A stretch of DNA of 64,000 bases from NCBI RefSeq assembly GCF_016185115.1, contig NZ_JACPOF010000008.1:163694-227693 (forward strand), given 5' to 3'. Source of the stretch: Polaromonas sp. (GTDB lineage: Bacteria > Pseudomonadota > Gammaproteobacteria > Burkholderiales > Burkholderiaceae_C). Below, in pieces: positions 1 through 8,600 of the stretch (position 1 is its first letter; each line of letters begins with the position of its first letter). Under the pieces are notes generated by a model that saw only the letters and a list, made by a program, of their open reading frames with translations, made no database searches and was not told the DNA's origin. Position numbers and translations under genes: made by a program.

Positions 1-2292
1 GCCAAGGTCAAAAACGGTACGTTTGTCTATGTTCCCGCGTCCGCGCAGGGCAGGGATGCGCAAACCTGGCCTGGCCTGGGCGATGTCCAGGGGGAACTGG
101 TATTCAACCGCGCCTCGCTTGAAGTCAATAACGCGACAGCCAGGGTGGCGGCTTTCAATGGCCTGCAACTGGTCAGGGCCGATGCGCGAATTCCCGATCT
201 GATGCGCGCTGCGACAGTAGAACTCAACGCCAGCATCAAGGGCCCGCTCACCGATGCACTGGGGTTCGTCAATGCATCGCCCCTGGCCATGATGACGGAC
301 CAGGTGCTGGCCAAGGCTGTGGGCAGCGGTGCGGCCAGCTACGGTCTGCGCCTGAACATTCCCCTGAACGAGGTCGAAAAAACGAAGGTACAGGGCACGG
401 TTTCCCTGCCCGGCAACGATGTGCAGTTCACGCCGGCCTCACCCATGTTGTCGCGGCTCAGGGGCGTTGTGGCCTTCAGCGAAAAGGGGTTCAACGTCCC
501 GGTCGCGCAGGCCAGGCTGCTGGGCGGGGATGTCCGTTTTGACGGTGCGGCGCGAGCTGCGGGCGCAGGTGAGGCCAGCGTGGTTTTCAGGGCCCAGGGC
601 AATCTGACGGCCGAGGGTTTACGGCAGGCCAAAGACATGGGCCTTGTATCACGCCTGGCGCAGCACGCCACAGGCGGCGCGGCCTACACGGCGACGATAG
701 GTTTCCGGCGCGGTGTGCCGGAGGTCATGGTGACCAGCAACCTGCAGGGCCTGGCCGTCAATCTGCCGGCACCTTTCGCCAAACCGGCCGAGACCATCCT
801 GCCACTGCGTTTTGAAAACGCGCTGTTGCGGGAATCCCTGCTGCCGGGGCAAAAGCCGCAGGACCAGCTTTCGCTGTCGATAGGGCGGCTTGCCTCGATT
901 GCGTATGTTCGCGACGTCAGCGGTACGGAGACGCGCGTGATCCGGGGCAGCGTCGGCGTCGGGCTCGAGCCCGGCGAGGCCGTGCAGGTGCCTGAAAGCG
1001 GTGTGGCCGCCAATATCAACCTGGCCAGGGCCGATATCGATGCGTGGGAAAAAGTGCTCGCCGAACCCGCTGCGCTGGCTGCTCCTTCCGCCGGTGCGGC
1101 GGTTGCCGGACGCGGGTTTTCTTCAGGTGCTGCATTGGCTTACCTGCCCAACCAGCTGGCGATTCGCGCCAGAGAGCTGGTGGTGGACGGGCGCAAGCTG
1201 AACGACGTGGTGGTTGGCGCTTTTCGCGAGGGCCTGAACTGGCGCGCCAATGTCTCTGCCGTTGAACTCAATGGTTACGTCGAGTTCCGCCAGCCGGGCG
1301 GTCAGGGCGCGGGCCGCCTGTATGCAAGGCTGTCACGGCTCAGCCTCGGACAGGGCAATGCGACCGATGTCGAGAACCTGCTGGAGGAGCAACCTGCCAG
1401 CATTCCCGCACTCGACATCGTGGTTGAAGACCTTGAACTGCGCGGCAAGAAACTGGGCCGCATCGAGATCGAGGCAGTCAACCGTGGTGCGTCGGTGATT
1501 GCGCGGGATGGCGGTGTACGGGAGTGGCGGCTGAACAAGTTCAATGTCATCCTGCCTGAGGCCGTGCTCACTGCAACAGGCAACTGGGTGGCTGTCAATG
1601 CGCAGGCCCCGGGCACAGGTCCTGTTGCGCAGCGGGCGGCAAGAGTTGCGGCGGAGAGGCGCCGCACGGTGATGAACTTCAAGCTGGACATCTCCGATTC
1701 TGGCGAGCTGCTCAAGCGCTTTGGCATGGCCGACGTGGTCAGGCGCGGCAAAGGCAGGATGGAAGGCCAGGTCGCATGGATGGGCTCGCCGCTCAGCCTT
1801 GATTACCCCAGCATGAACGGCCAGTTCAATGTCAACATCGAGTCGGGCCAGTTTCTCAAGGCTGACCCTGGCATCGCCAAGCTGCTCGGTGTGCTCAGCC
1901 TGCAGTCACTTCCGCGCCGCCTGACGCTGGATTTCCGCGATGTGTTTTCGGAAGGCTTTGCATTTGACTTTGTGCGCGGCGACGTCAACATAGCCCAGGG
2001 TGTGGCGGCCACCAACAACCTGCAGATGAAGGGCGTGAATGCCGCAGTGCTGATGGAGGGCAGTGCCGATATCGCGAAGGAAACGCAGGACATCAAGGTC
2101 GTCGTGGTGCCTGAAATCAACGCGGGTACGGCCTCCCTCATCGCCACCGTCATCAACCCGGCGATAGGTCTGGGCAGTTTTCTTGCGCAGTATTTCCTGC
2201 GGCGTCCGCTCATACAGGCCACCACGCAGGAGTTCCATATCGACGGCAGCTGGGCCGACCCGAAAATCACAAAAGTGGAGCGCAAGCCGTGA
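1..2292 (+). CDS. YhdP/AsmA-like envelope protein, 3' part
   Basis: The frame is already open at the first base, so this is the C-terminal ~763 residues of a larger protein. It has the low-complexity beta-rich pattern of the YhdP/DUF3971 (AsmA_2) family. The C-terminal part has the family's conserved block (a GQFNVNIESGQF-like strand, then LLGVLSLQSLPRRLTLDF, then GSADIAKETQDIKVVVVPEI) and ends with the membrane-proximal ASLIATVINPAIGLGSFLAQ segment. YhdP-type proteins are large inner-membrane-anchored proteins that span the periplasm and help move phospholipid to the outer membrane. The stop overlaps the start of the next gene (GTGA), so the two are probably translationally coupled. Family assignment is firm; the N-terminus is outside the window. 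Confidence 0.85.
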   Translation, partial: AKVKNGTFVYVPASAQGRDAQTWPGLGDVQGELVFNRASLEVNNATARVAAFNGLQLVRADARIPDLMRAATVELNASIKGPLTDALGFVNASPLAMMTDQVLAKAVGSGAASYGLRLNIPLNEVEKTKVQGTVSLPGNDVQFTPASPMLSRLRGVVAFSEKGFNVPVAQARLLGGDVRFDGAARAAGAGEASVVFRAQGNLTAEGLRQAKDMGLVSRLAQHATGGAAYTATIGFRRGVPEVMVTSNLQGLAVNLPAPFAKPAETILPLRFENALLRESLLPGQKPQDQLSLSIGRLASIAYVRDVSGTETRVIRGSVGVGLEPGEAVQVPESGVAANINLARADIDAWEKVLAEPAALAAPSAGAAVAGRGFSSGAALAYLPNQLAIRARELVVDGRKLNDVVVGAFREGLNWRANVSAVELNGYVEFRQPGGQGAGRLYARLSRLSLGQGNATDVENLLEEQPASIPALDIVVEDLELRGKKLGRIEIEAVNRGASVIARDGGVREWRLNKFNVILPEAVLTATGNWVAVNAQAPGTGPVAQRAARVAAERRRTVMNFKLDISDSGELLKRFGMADVVRRGKGRMEGQVAWMGSPLSLDYPSMNGQFNVNIESGQFLKADPGIAKLLGVLSLQSLPRRLTLDFRDVFSEGFAFDFVRGDVNIAQGVAATNNLQMKGVNAAVLMEGSADIAKETQDIKVVVVPEINAGTASLIATVINPAIGLGSFLAQYFLRRPLIQATTQEFHIDGSWADPKITKVERKP

Positions 2293-3095
2293 AAGTTGCT
2301 TCTATCCAGATGGTGTCTTCGGCCGATGTAAAGACCAATCTTGCGGCAGCCCGGCAATTGCTTGAAGAAGCGGCAGCCCAGGGCGCAGAGCTCGCTGTGC
2401 TGCCCGAATATTTCTGGCTGCTGGGCTTCAGGGACACCGACAAGTTGCCCTTTGCCGAGGAGCCCGGCGCGGGCCTGATGCAGGACTTTCTGGCTGCTTG
2501 TGCGAAAGACCTCAAGCTGTGGATCGCTGGCGGCACATTGCCTCTGGCCACAGGCAACCCTGAGCGAGTCACCAACACCACACTGGTTTACAGGCCGTCC
2601 GGCGAGGTCGCTGCGCGTTACGACAAGATCCATCTTTTCCGCTTCAATAACGGGCGTGAAAGTTACGACGAGTCGCGCGTGCTGGATGCCGGCCGTGAGC
2701 CCGTGGCGTTTGATTTGCCATCCATGGACGGCCACACCTACCGCGTGGGCCTGAGCATTTGTTATGACCTGCGTTTCCCCGAGCTTTACCGCGCGCTGAG
2801 GGCCGACCTGCTGCTGGTACCCAGCGCCTTCACCTTCACGACCGGACAGGCGCACTGGGAGGTTTTGCTGCGCGCCAGGGCCATAGAAAACCTGGCTTAC
2901 GTGCTGGCCGCAGCGCAGGGCGGAACGCATGAAAACGGGCGCCGCACCTGGGGCCACAGCATGGTGGTGAGTCCGTGGGGCGATGTTCTTGCCCGGCGTG
3001 AGGAAGGCGCCGGTGTCGTGATGGCAGATGTGAACAGGGCCGACATGGATGCAGACCGCACGCGCCTGCCAGCCATGGGCCACAGGGTGCTGTGA
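2289..3095 (+). CDS. Carbon-nitrogen hydrolase (nitrilase family, omega-amidase/Nit-like)
   Basis: 268 residues, starting at a GTG that overlaps the upstream stop. The nitrilase-superfamily triad is visible: Glu40 (LAVLPEYFWL), Lys113 (RYDKIHLF) and Cys158 (LSICYDLRFPELYR). Length and motifs fit the Nit1/NIT2 branch, whose members hydrolyse amides such as alpha-ketoglutaramate or deaminated glutathione. The YhdP gene followed by a Nit-like amidase is, from memory, a common Betaproteobacterial order. The exact substrate cannot be read from sequence. The next gene again starts on an overlapping GTGA. Confidence 0.88.
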   Translation: MKVASIQMVSSADVKTNLAAARQLLEEAAAQGAELAVLPEYFWLLGFRDTDKLPFAEEPGAGLMQDFLAACAKDLKLWIAGGTLPLATGNPERVTNTTLVYRPSGEVAARYDKIHLFRFNNGRESYDESRVLDAGREPVAFDLPSMDGHTYRVGLSICYDLRFPELYRALRADLLLVPSAFTFTTGQAHWEVLLRARAIENLAYVLAAAQGGTHENGRRTWGHSMVVSPWGDVLARREEGAGVVMADVNRADMDADRTRLPAMGHRVL

Positions 3096-5230
3096 AGTCT
3101 GCGTCGCCGTTTTTCAGGCGGCTGATCGCCCTCAAGTGGATCAGCCGGCAGGCGGGCTTCCGGCGCTGGGTGCTGTGGATTCTGCTTCTGGCCCTGGTGG
3201 TGGGCATGCTGGGCACGCTGGTGTGGCTTTCGGGCCGTTATGAGGCCAGCCAGATTCAACAGCGGCTGGAACGCGATGCCGCAGAGGCTGTGACCGACAT
3301 CCGTACCGGTTTCACCCGCAATATCCAGAGCATGCAGGCCCTTCAATCCTCCGAACCCGGCACCGCGACCTGGCGTGTGATGGCCAACGATCTGCTGCGC
3401 GAGAACCGCGAGATCATGCGCATCGAATGGCGCGACGAAGACCTCGGCATGACGGCCTTTGCCGACACACCCTACCGCGCTCCGGTGTTTGAGCGCCTGG
3501 GGCGTGGCAGCACGCAGTCCGATGTCACCCTGGCCTGCAGCACGTCAAAAAGGTTGAGCGGCGCGGCGTATTCCGCCAGTTATTTCATGCCGCAATCCGA
3601 TGGGCTGGGCTTTGAAATGCTGGACATGTGCATGCCCATCATGGTCGCAGGCAGGCTTGAGGGCTATGCGGTGGCCACCTATTCGCTGCAGGACGTGCTG
3701 GCGGAACTGGTCAACAAGCAGCTCGCCCGCAGCGAGAGCCTGGCGTTCACAGAGGCTGACGGCACCCGGCTGGCCTTGCACGGCACCACCTCGCGCGGCA
3801 GCCGTGTCTTCATCGCCCAGCAACTGCTGGACCTGCCCGGCAACACGCTGGTGCTGCGCCTTGAAAGCCGGCGCGGCACACCGGATTACTTTCCCAATGT
3901 GTTGACGGCGCTGGTGACAGCGATGTCCGTGGCGCTGATGGCGGTTCTGTTCTTGCTGGCGCGTGACATGCGCCGCCGCCTGAAAGTCGAGCACGATCTC
4001 GGCGAGGCGCTGGCCTTTCGCAAGGCGATGGAGGATTCCGTGCTGACGGGCCTGCGCGCGCGCGACCTCTCGGGCCGCATCACCTATGTCAACCCGGCGT
4101 TCTGCCAGATGGTGGGCATAGAGGCCAAAGACCTGCTGCACCAGAGCTTTCCCTCACCCTACTGGCCGCCCGAGCTGGCCGAGACCTATCTGCAGCGGCA
4201 GGCCATCAGGCTGGCCGGCAACAACCTGCCGCGCGAAGGCCATGAGTCGGTCTTCATACGGCCTGACGGCACGCGCTTTCCGGTGCTCATCATGGAGGCG
4301 CCGCTCATCAACGCCGTCGGCAAGCACACCGGCTGGATGAGCGCGATTCTTGATGTCAGTGAGCAGCGCCGCGTCGAAGAGGTTTCGCGCGCCAGCCAGG
4401 AGCGCCTGCAGGCCACGGCCAGGCTGGCCATGATGGGCGAGATGGCGTCGCTGCTCAGCCATGAACTCAACCAGCCGCTGGCCGCGATTTCAAGTTACGC
4501 CACGGGCTCGCTCAACCTGCTCAAGGACCAGTCCAGCCATGAGCTTGCGGCCCAGAGTCATGGCCGCAAACCGGGTGAAGCCGCGCAGCTTGCCGAGCCT
4601 GCGAATGAGCTGTCCAGTGACCTGCAGGTCGCCATGAACCGCATCGCCGAGCAGGCCGAACGCGCGGGCAAGGTCATCAAGAGCGTGCATGACTTCGTGC
4701 GCCGCCGCGACCAGGCGCGCGAAGCCGTGCAGCCGCGCGCCCTGCTTGACGCCGTGATGCCGCTGGTCAGCCTGCAGGCGCGCAAACTTTCGGTCAATGT
4801 GGTGATTGACGTTGATCCTTCGTGTGGCCCAGTGCTGTGCGACCGCACCATGGTCGAGCAGGTGCTGCTCAACCTGTCGCGCAACGGCATGCAGGCCATG
4901 GCCGATTCACCTTCTGCGGGCAGGCATGCCGCAGACCGCGTGCTCACGCTCAGGGTCAGGCCGGCCGCATTCAATGAGCGCAGCCGCTGGGTGGAGTTTG
5001 CGGTCATTGACCAGGGTGAGGGCATCTCGCCCGACGTCGCCACGCAGCTGTTCACCCCATTTTTCACCACCAAGGTCGAGGGCATGGGCCTGGGCCTCTC
5101 GCTTTGCCGTACAGTCATCGAGCAGCACGGCGGCTTCCTGGGCTTTGAGCCCGGCCAGCCGCGCGGTACGATTTTTACTTTCACCCTGCCTGAAGCCGCA
5201 CCTGCGGCCAGGCAAGGCCTTAGTGCCTGA
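3092..5230 (+). CDS. PAS-domain sensor histidine kinase
   Basis: 712 residues with a GTG start overlapping the previous stop. A basic N-terminus leads to TM helix 1 (about 26-47). A periplasmic sensor region of ~220 residues follows, then TM helix 2 (about 269-291) and a PAS domain (about 310-430). The HisKA phosphoacceptor is His457 (SHELNQPLAA), and the HATPase domain has an N box (Asn598 in LLNLSRNGMQAM), a G1 box (DQGEGIS) and a G2 box (GMGLGLSLCRTVIEQHGG). The FixJ-type regulator starts 19 bases downstream, so this is a FixL/TtrS-style two-component pair. The signal sensed is unknown. The run of small genes from yhdP onward suggests one transcription unit. Confidence 0.9.
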   Translation: MKSASPFFRRLIALKWISRQAGFRRWVLWILLLALVVGMLGTLVWLSGRYEASQIQQRLERDAAEAVTDIRTGFTRNIQSMQALQSSEPGTATWRVMANDLLRENREIMRIEWRDEDLGMTAFADTPYRAPVFERLGRGSTQSDVTLACSTSKRLSGAAYSASYFMPQSDGLGFEMLDMCMPIMVAGRLEGYAVATYSLQDVLAELVNKQLARSESLAFTEADGTRLALHGTTSRGSRVFIAQQLLDLPGNTLVLRLESRRGTPDYFPNVLTALVTAMSVALMAVLFLLARDMRRRLKVEHDLGEALAFRKAMEDSVLTGLRARDLSGRITYVNPAFCQMVGIEAKDLLHQSFPSPYWPPELAETYLQRQAIRLAGNNLPREGHESVFIRPDGTRFPVLIMEAPLINAVGKHTGWMSAILDVSEQRRVEEVSRASQERLQATARLAMMGEMASLLSHELNQPLAAISSYATGSLNLLKDQSSHELAAQSHGRKPGEAAQLAEPANELSSDLQVAMNRIAEQAERAGKVIKSVHDFVRRRDQAREAVQPRALLDAVMPLVSLQARKLSVNVVIDVDPSCGPVLCDRTMVEQVLLNLSRNGMQAMADSPSAGRHAADRVLTLRVRPAAFNERSRWVEFAVIDQGEGISPDVATQLFTPFFTTKVEGMGLGLSLCRTVIEQHGGFLGFEPGQPRGTIFTFTLPEAAPAARQGLSA

Positions 5231-5249
5231 CCAGCCCCGGGAGACGACC

Positions 5250-5882
5250 ATGGAGCCTGTAAAAAATGCCACGGTGTACATCGTCGATGACGACGCCGGC
5301 GTGCGTGACGCCCTGGCCTGGCTGCTGCGCTCACGCCGCCTGCACAGCGAGGCGTTTGACAGCGGTGAGGCCTTTGATACGCACATCAGCGGCAGCTTTG
5401 CGGTGACGTCGCCGGCCTGTGTGCTGCTGGATGTGCGCATGTCGGGCCTCAGCGGCCTGGCCATGTTTGAAAAGCTGATTGCCTACGGCCTGCAGCCCAC
5501 GCTGCCGGTGATTTTTTTGACAGGCCATGCCGATGTGCCGACGGCGGTGGCTGCCGTCAAGCGCGGCGCTTTTGATTTTTGCGAAAAGCCTTTTTCAGAC
5601 AACGCGCTGGTTGACCGCATCGAGCAGGCACTGCAGCACTCTGCTGCTGCGCTGGCAGAACACAGCGAATCCAGCAGCCTGCAGGCGCGGCTGGACGGCC
5701 TGACCGAGCGTGAGCGTGATGTGATGAAGCTTGTGGTGGGCGGCCTGCCCAACAAGCTGGTGGCCGATCAACTGGATATCAGCGTGCGGACGGTGGAAGT
5801 GCACCGCGCCCGTGTGTTCGACAAGATGGGCGTCAAATCGGCGGTCGAACTGGCCAATCTGATGCGTACCATTCAACCCTGA
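5250..5882 (+). CDS. FixJ/NarL-family response regulator
   Basis: 210 residues. The ATG at 5250 is chosen because GGGAGA lies just upstream and the receiver domain begins at once (VYIVDDDAGVRDAL). Phosphoacceptor Asp61 (LLDVRMSGLSG), Thr91 and Lys113 (CEKPF) are all present. A LuxR-type HTH follows (about 147-205, with LTERERDVMKLVVGG and the recognition-helix segment ISVRTVEVHRARVFDKM). It acts as a DNA-binding transcriptional activator phosphorylated by the kinase immediately upstream. The stop overlaps by 10 bases the stop end of a small gene on the other strand. Confidence 0.92.
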   Translation: MEPVKNATVYIVDDDAGVRDALAWLLRSRRLHSEAFDSGEAFDTHISGSFAVTSPACVLLDVRMSGLSGLAMFEKLIAYGLQPTLPVIFLTGHADVPTAVAAVKRGAFDFCEKPFSDNALVDRIEQALQHSAAALAEHSESSSLQARLDGLTERERDVMKLVVGGLPNKLVADQLDISVRTVEVHRARVFDKMGVKSAVELANLMRTIQP

Positions 5883-6019
5883 TTGTTTTTGTCTTCACCG
5901 GGTTTGTCGTCCTCACCGGTTTTCAGTTCACCATTCTTGCGGCCAGAGAACATCGTCCACCACACAATGAACACCAGCAGAACCAGTGCTCCCAGGGCTT
6001 CAAGCAAGAGCAGGGCCAT
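5873..6019 (-). CDS. Small single-helix membrane protein (48 aa)
   Basis: I read a 48-residue frame on the minus strand from ATG at 6019 to TGA at 5873; a GTG one codon upstream is an alternative start. It begins MALLLLEALGALVLLVFIVW, a clear transmembrane helix. A basic junction (WWTMFSGRKNG) and a strongly charged tail rich in Lys, Glu, Asp and Gly follow. It fills the gap between the response regulator and mltA. I recall similar short proteins of this type at mltA loci in relatives but cannot verify that. Function unknown. Its start overlaps divergently the start of mltA by about 53 bases, which is odd, so one of the two starts may be wrong. Confidence 0.6.
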   Translation of the reverse strand: MALLLLEALGALVLLVFIVWWTMFSGRKNGELKTGEDDKPGEDKNNQG

Positions 6020-7166
6020 CACACGCTTTCAGGAAGTTGCAAAAACAGCCGCCATTATCGCGACCAGCTTTCTGCTGTGGTCATGCGCTTCCGGCCCTGG
6101 CCCGGTGTTTGTGCCTTCAGGCCCGGTAACAACAACGACCCGGCCGGGCGATGACGGATCGCTGCCGCCTTCCATCACGCAAGCCAAAAGCCGCTGGGTG
6201 CCTGTGCGCTGGTCTGATCTGCCCGGCTTTGATGACGACAAACTGTTCGAGGCCTGGAACGCCTGGCTGAAAAGCTGCGAGCGCCCCGGAGCCACCTTCG
6301 CCCCCCTGTGCGGCGAGGTCAGGCGCCTGAGCATCGCCTCGGCGGAAGAGCAGCGTGCGTGGATGACCAGCCGCCTGCGGCCCTACCGCGTCGAGTCGCT
6401 GAATGGCCCGGTGGGCGGCCAGCTCACCAGCTACTACGAGCCGCTGCTCAAGGCCAGCCGCCAGCAGGGCCCTGGCTACGACGTGCCCCTGTATCGCACA
6501 CCTGCCGGCCTTGGCAGCCGCAAGCCCTGGTACTCCCGGCAGGAGATTGACACCCTGCCCGAAGCGCGCGCCGCATTGCGCGGCCGCGAGATCGCCTGGC
6601 TGGCCGACCCGGTCGATGCCATGTCGCTGCACATCCAGGGCTCGGGCCGTTTGAGCGTGCTTGAACCCGACGGTTCGCAGCGCGTGGTGCGCGTGGCATT
6701 TGCAGGCACCAACGACCAGCCCTTTCGCAGCCCCACGCAATGGCTGACCGAGCGCGGCGTGCGCATTGGCGCGCCATGGACCGAATCGACCAAGGCCTGG
6801 GCTGCGCAAAACCCGCAAAGCGTGCAGACCATGCTCTGGACCAACCCGCGTTACGTCTTCTTCCGCGAAGAGCCGCTGAGCGAGCTCGATGCCGCTTTCG
6901 GTCCGCGCGGCGCCCAGGGCGTGGCGCTCACGCCCGGCCGCTCGATTGCGGTCGACCCCGGCAGCATTCCCTACGGCACACCGGTATGGCTGGCCTCGCG
7001 CGGCAGCGTGGTCAGCCTGCAGAGGCTGGTCTTTGCGCAGGACACCGGCAGCGCCATCGTCGGTGCGGTGAGGGCCGACTACTTTGCCGGCACGGGACCC
7101 GAGGCAGGCGAGTTCGCTTCACGCATGAACCAGCCGCTGCAACTCTGGGTGCTGTGGCCGCGATAG
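5967..7166 (+). CDS. mltA: Membrane-bound lytic murein transglycosylase A
   Basis: 399 residues from the ATG at 5967, the only ATG before the lipoprotein signal. The frame is open upstream to a TTG at 5883. A basic n-region and hydrophobic stretch end in the lipobox LLWSCAS, so it is a lipoprotein. It has the MltA fold: YEPLL motif (QLTSYYEPLLKA), the DPVDAMSLHIQGSGR block, and a C-terminal 3D domain with the catalytic Asp in FAQDTGSAIVG. MltA cleaves the MurNAc-GlcNAc bond, forming 1,6-anhydro ends, during peptidoglycan turnover. A small lipoprotein follows after a 28-base gap. Identity is secure; the start is less so. Confidence 0.9.
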   Translation: MNTSRTSAPRASSKSRAITRFQEVAKTAAIIATSFLLWSCASGPGPVFVPSGPVTTTTRPGDDGSLPPSITQAKSRWVPVRWSDLPGFDDDKLFEAWNAWLKSCERPGATFAPLCGEVRRLSIASAEEQRAWMTSRLRPYRVESLNGPVGGQLTSYYEPLLKASRQQGPGYDVPLYRTPAGLGSRKPWYSRQEIDTLPEARAALRGREIAWLADPVDAMSLHIQGSGRLSVLEPDGSQRVVRVAFAGTNDQPFRSPTQWLTERGVRIGAPWTESTKAWAAQNPQSVQTMLWTNPRYVFFREEPLSELDAAFGPRGAQGVALTPGRSIAVDPGSIPYGTPVWLASRGSVVSLQRLVFAQDTGSAIVGAVRADYFAGTGPEAGEFASRMNQPLQLWVLWPR

Positions 7167-7194
7167 GGACAGCTTTTACTTTTCCGGAACGTCC

Positions 7195-7518
7195 ATGAAC
7201 CCAGCCACTGCCCGAATCGCCGCCGTGTTGTCCGCCAGCCTGCTCACCGCCTGCGCAGGCCCGGGCAACCAGCCCGAAGCGCCGTTTTATCGCTGTGAAG
7301 CCGGCGTCGACTTTCGCGCGCGCTTTATCGACAACAGCGTGGGGCTCAATGGCTCGCGCGTCAACGACGTGCTGTACCGCGACGCCGGCGGCACGGGCGA
7401 TCAGGCCTTCTACAGCAACCCCCGCATGAAAGCCGAATTCGGCCTCGGCCCCACAGGCCGCGAAGCCATCCTGCGTTACCTGCTGGTGCCGCTGGTGGTG
7501 CGTTGTGTGCGGGAGTGA
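7195..7518 (+). CDS. Small lipoprotein, possible MliC-type lysozyme inhibitor
   Basis: 107 residues with GGAACG before the ATG and a type II signal peptide (lipobox LLTACAG, Cys at about 20). The mature part has a YRCEAGVDFRARF start and only two further cysteine-containing segments, ending VVRCVRE. Spacing and pattern resemble MliC/PliC lysozyme inhibitors (Y-x-C near the N-terminus, short beta strands, Cys at the C-terminus). I cannot see a diagnostic SG/YxxG motif clearly, so this is tentative. The position right behind a murein transglycosylase fits a peptidoglycan-related role. The alternative is an uncharacterised lipoprotein. Confidence 0.55.
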   Translation: MNPATARIAAVLSASLLTACAGPGNQPEAPFYRCEAGVDFRARFIDNSVGLNGSRVNDVLYRDAGGTGDQAFYSNPRMKAEFGLGPTGREAILRYLLVPLVVRCVRE

Positions 7519-7586
7519 GCCAGCCTGTGGTGGCCGGTTACCGGCCAGACGTCTGGATTGAAACTTGACGTGAACATTAAAAAATT

Positions 7587-7747
7587 AGCGTGTACGTTAA
7601 AAAATATCGAAAAGTTTAGTTCCATATTAACTTTTCAGGATTTGAGCTTGTTTTCAGTCTGCCCAGAGCACAAAAATGACCAAAAATGGGTTATTTTCAA
7701 GCCTTAAATCGGCTGTAGGCCAATAAAGACGAGCGTGAGCAGCTACT
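7587..7747 (+). repeat. 160-bp intergenic repeat, copy 1
   Basis: This is the first of three same-orientation copies (others at 26561-26720 and 39301-39459). Shared landmarks in order are an ACGTTAAA box, an inverted GTTAACTTCC...TTAACTTTT region (here partly decayed), a central AAAATGG..ATTTT stretch, then CGGCTGNAGGCCAATA and ACGAGCGTGAGCAGCTA at the right end. No open frame runs through it. It fills most of the gap between the small lipoprotein gene and the end of the Lrp gene. Confidence 0.8.
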
Positions 7748-7785
7748 TAATTAATAGCAAAATTGCTCTAAGCCGCCAGGCAAAA

Positions 7786-8271
7786 TCACTTCAGGCGCGC
7801 TGACAGGTGCGCCAGCGGCAGCGCGCTGCTGGCCTTGACCTCGCCCAGCGAGAAGCTGGTGTGTATGTCTTTCACATTCGGCATGTTGATCAGCCGATGC
7901 AGCGCAAACTTGCTGAAGGCTTCGAGGTCTTCGGCCATCACCTGCAGCTCGAACGTGCCGTTGCCGCTGATGTAATGGCAGGAGACGATCTCGGGCAGCT
8001 TCTTGATTGCGTCCTCCAGCTGGCGCGTGGCGTCGCCAGTGGTGCGCTCGGTGTCCAGCCGCACAAAGGCCAGAACGCCCAGGCCTATCTTGTGGCGGTT
8101 GATTTCGGCCCGGTAGCCGGTGATGTAGCCGGCTTCTTCCAGCGCGCGCACCCGCCGCCAGCACGGCGCCGCCGACAGGCCGACGCGTGAGGCCAGCTCG
8201 GCATTGGTGAGCCGCGCGTCGGTCTGCAGGTTTTGCAGGATGGCGATGTCAAACTTGTCCAGTGTTTCCAT
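7786..8271 (-). CDS. Lrp/AsnC-family transcriptional regulator
   Basis: 161 residues. The N-terminal winged HTH (about 3-60) contains LDKFDIAILQNLQTDARLTNAELASRVGLS and a recognition region CWRRVRALEEAGYI. The C-terminal RAM/AsnC ligand-binding domain (about 70-150) has the typical ISGNGTFELQVMAEDLEAF stretch. It is divergent from the indolepyruvate oxidoreductase gene and is probably its amino-acid-responsive regulator, in the manner of BkdR or Lrp. The shared 170-base gap would hold the operators. No single clear palindrome stands out there. Confidence 0.92.
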   Translation of the reverse strand: METLDKFDIAILQNLQTDARLTNAELASRVGLSAAPCWRRVRALEEAGYITGYRAEINRHKIGLGVLAFVRLDTERTTGDATRQLEDAIKKLPEIVSCHYISGNGTFELQVMAEDLEAFSKFALHRLINMPNVKDIHTSFSLGEVKASSALPLAHLSARLK

Positions 8272-8441
8272 AAATGACTATTAAACGAAAGAATCTTGCG
8301 CATGATAGCCAAATCGGGGCAAAGAACGCAATGACTTATCTGCTCATTCTGCATACACTTTGCGCTAGAGATTCACGATTTTTGGCCTCTGGAAATCAGT
8401 GAAACCGCCCCACCCCCGCACGTCCGACCCGGAGACAAACG

Positions 8442-8600
8442 ATGAACGCGCCGCTACCTGAACACATTCGCAAGGCCCTCGAGATGGTCATGCTGGACGA
8501 AAAGTCGCGAAGCGGCTTTTACCAAAGGTACAAGTATTCAGGCGGCGCGGCCGACTGTGTATTTGGCGTCGAGCATGTCAAAACGAAAGCTGCAGCATGA
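8442..8600 (+). pseudogene. Truncated duplicate of the indolepyruvate oxidoreductase 5' end (52-codon ORF)
   Basis: An ATG preceded by GGAGA opens a 52-codon frame whose first 14 residues (MNAPLPEHIRKALE) are identical to the start of the next gene, and the next seven are nearly so. The matching DNA differs at nine synonymous and only three amino-acid-changing codons over 21 codons. That pattern shows the two copies diverged under protein-level selection before this one was cut short. The rest (SRSGFYQRYKYSGG and on to KTKAAA) does not match the large protein in any frame I tried by eye. Its TGA overlaps the ATG of the full gene (ATGA), so it may now serve as a translationally coupled leader. 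Confidence 0.7.

Noticed and set aside
1803..3083. 426-codon open frame on the minus strand across the yhdP end and the amidase gene
   Set aside because: It is antisense to two well-supported genes and its translation has no recognisable domain; long shadows are expected in G/C-rich DNA.
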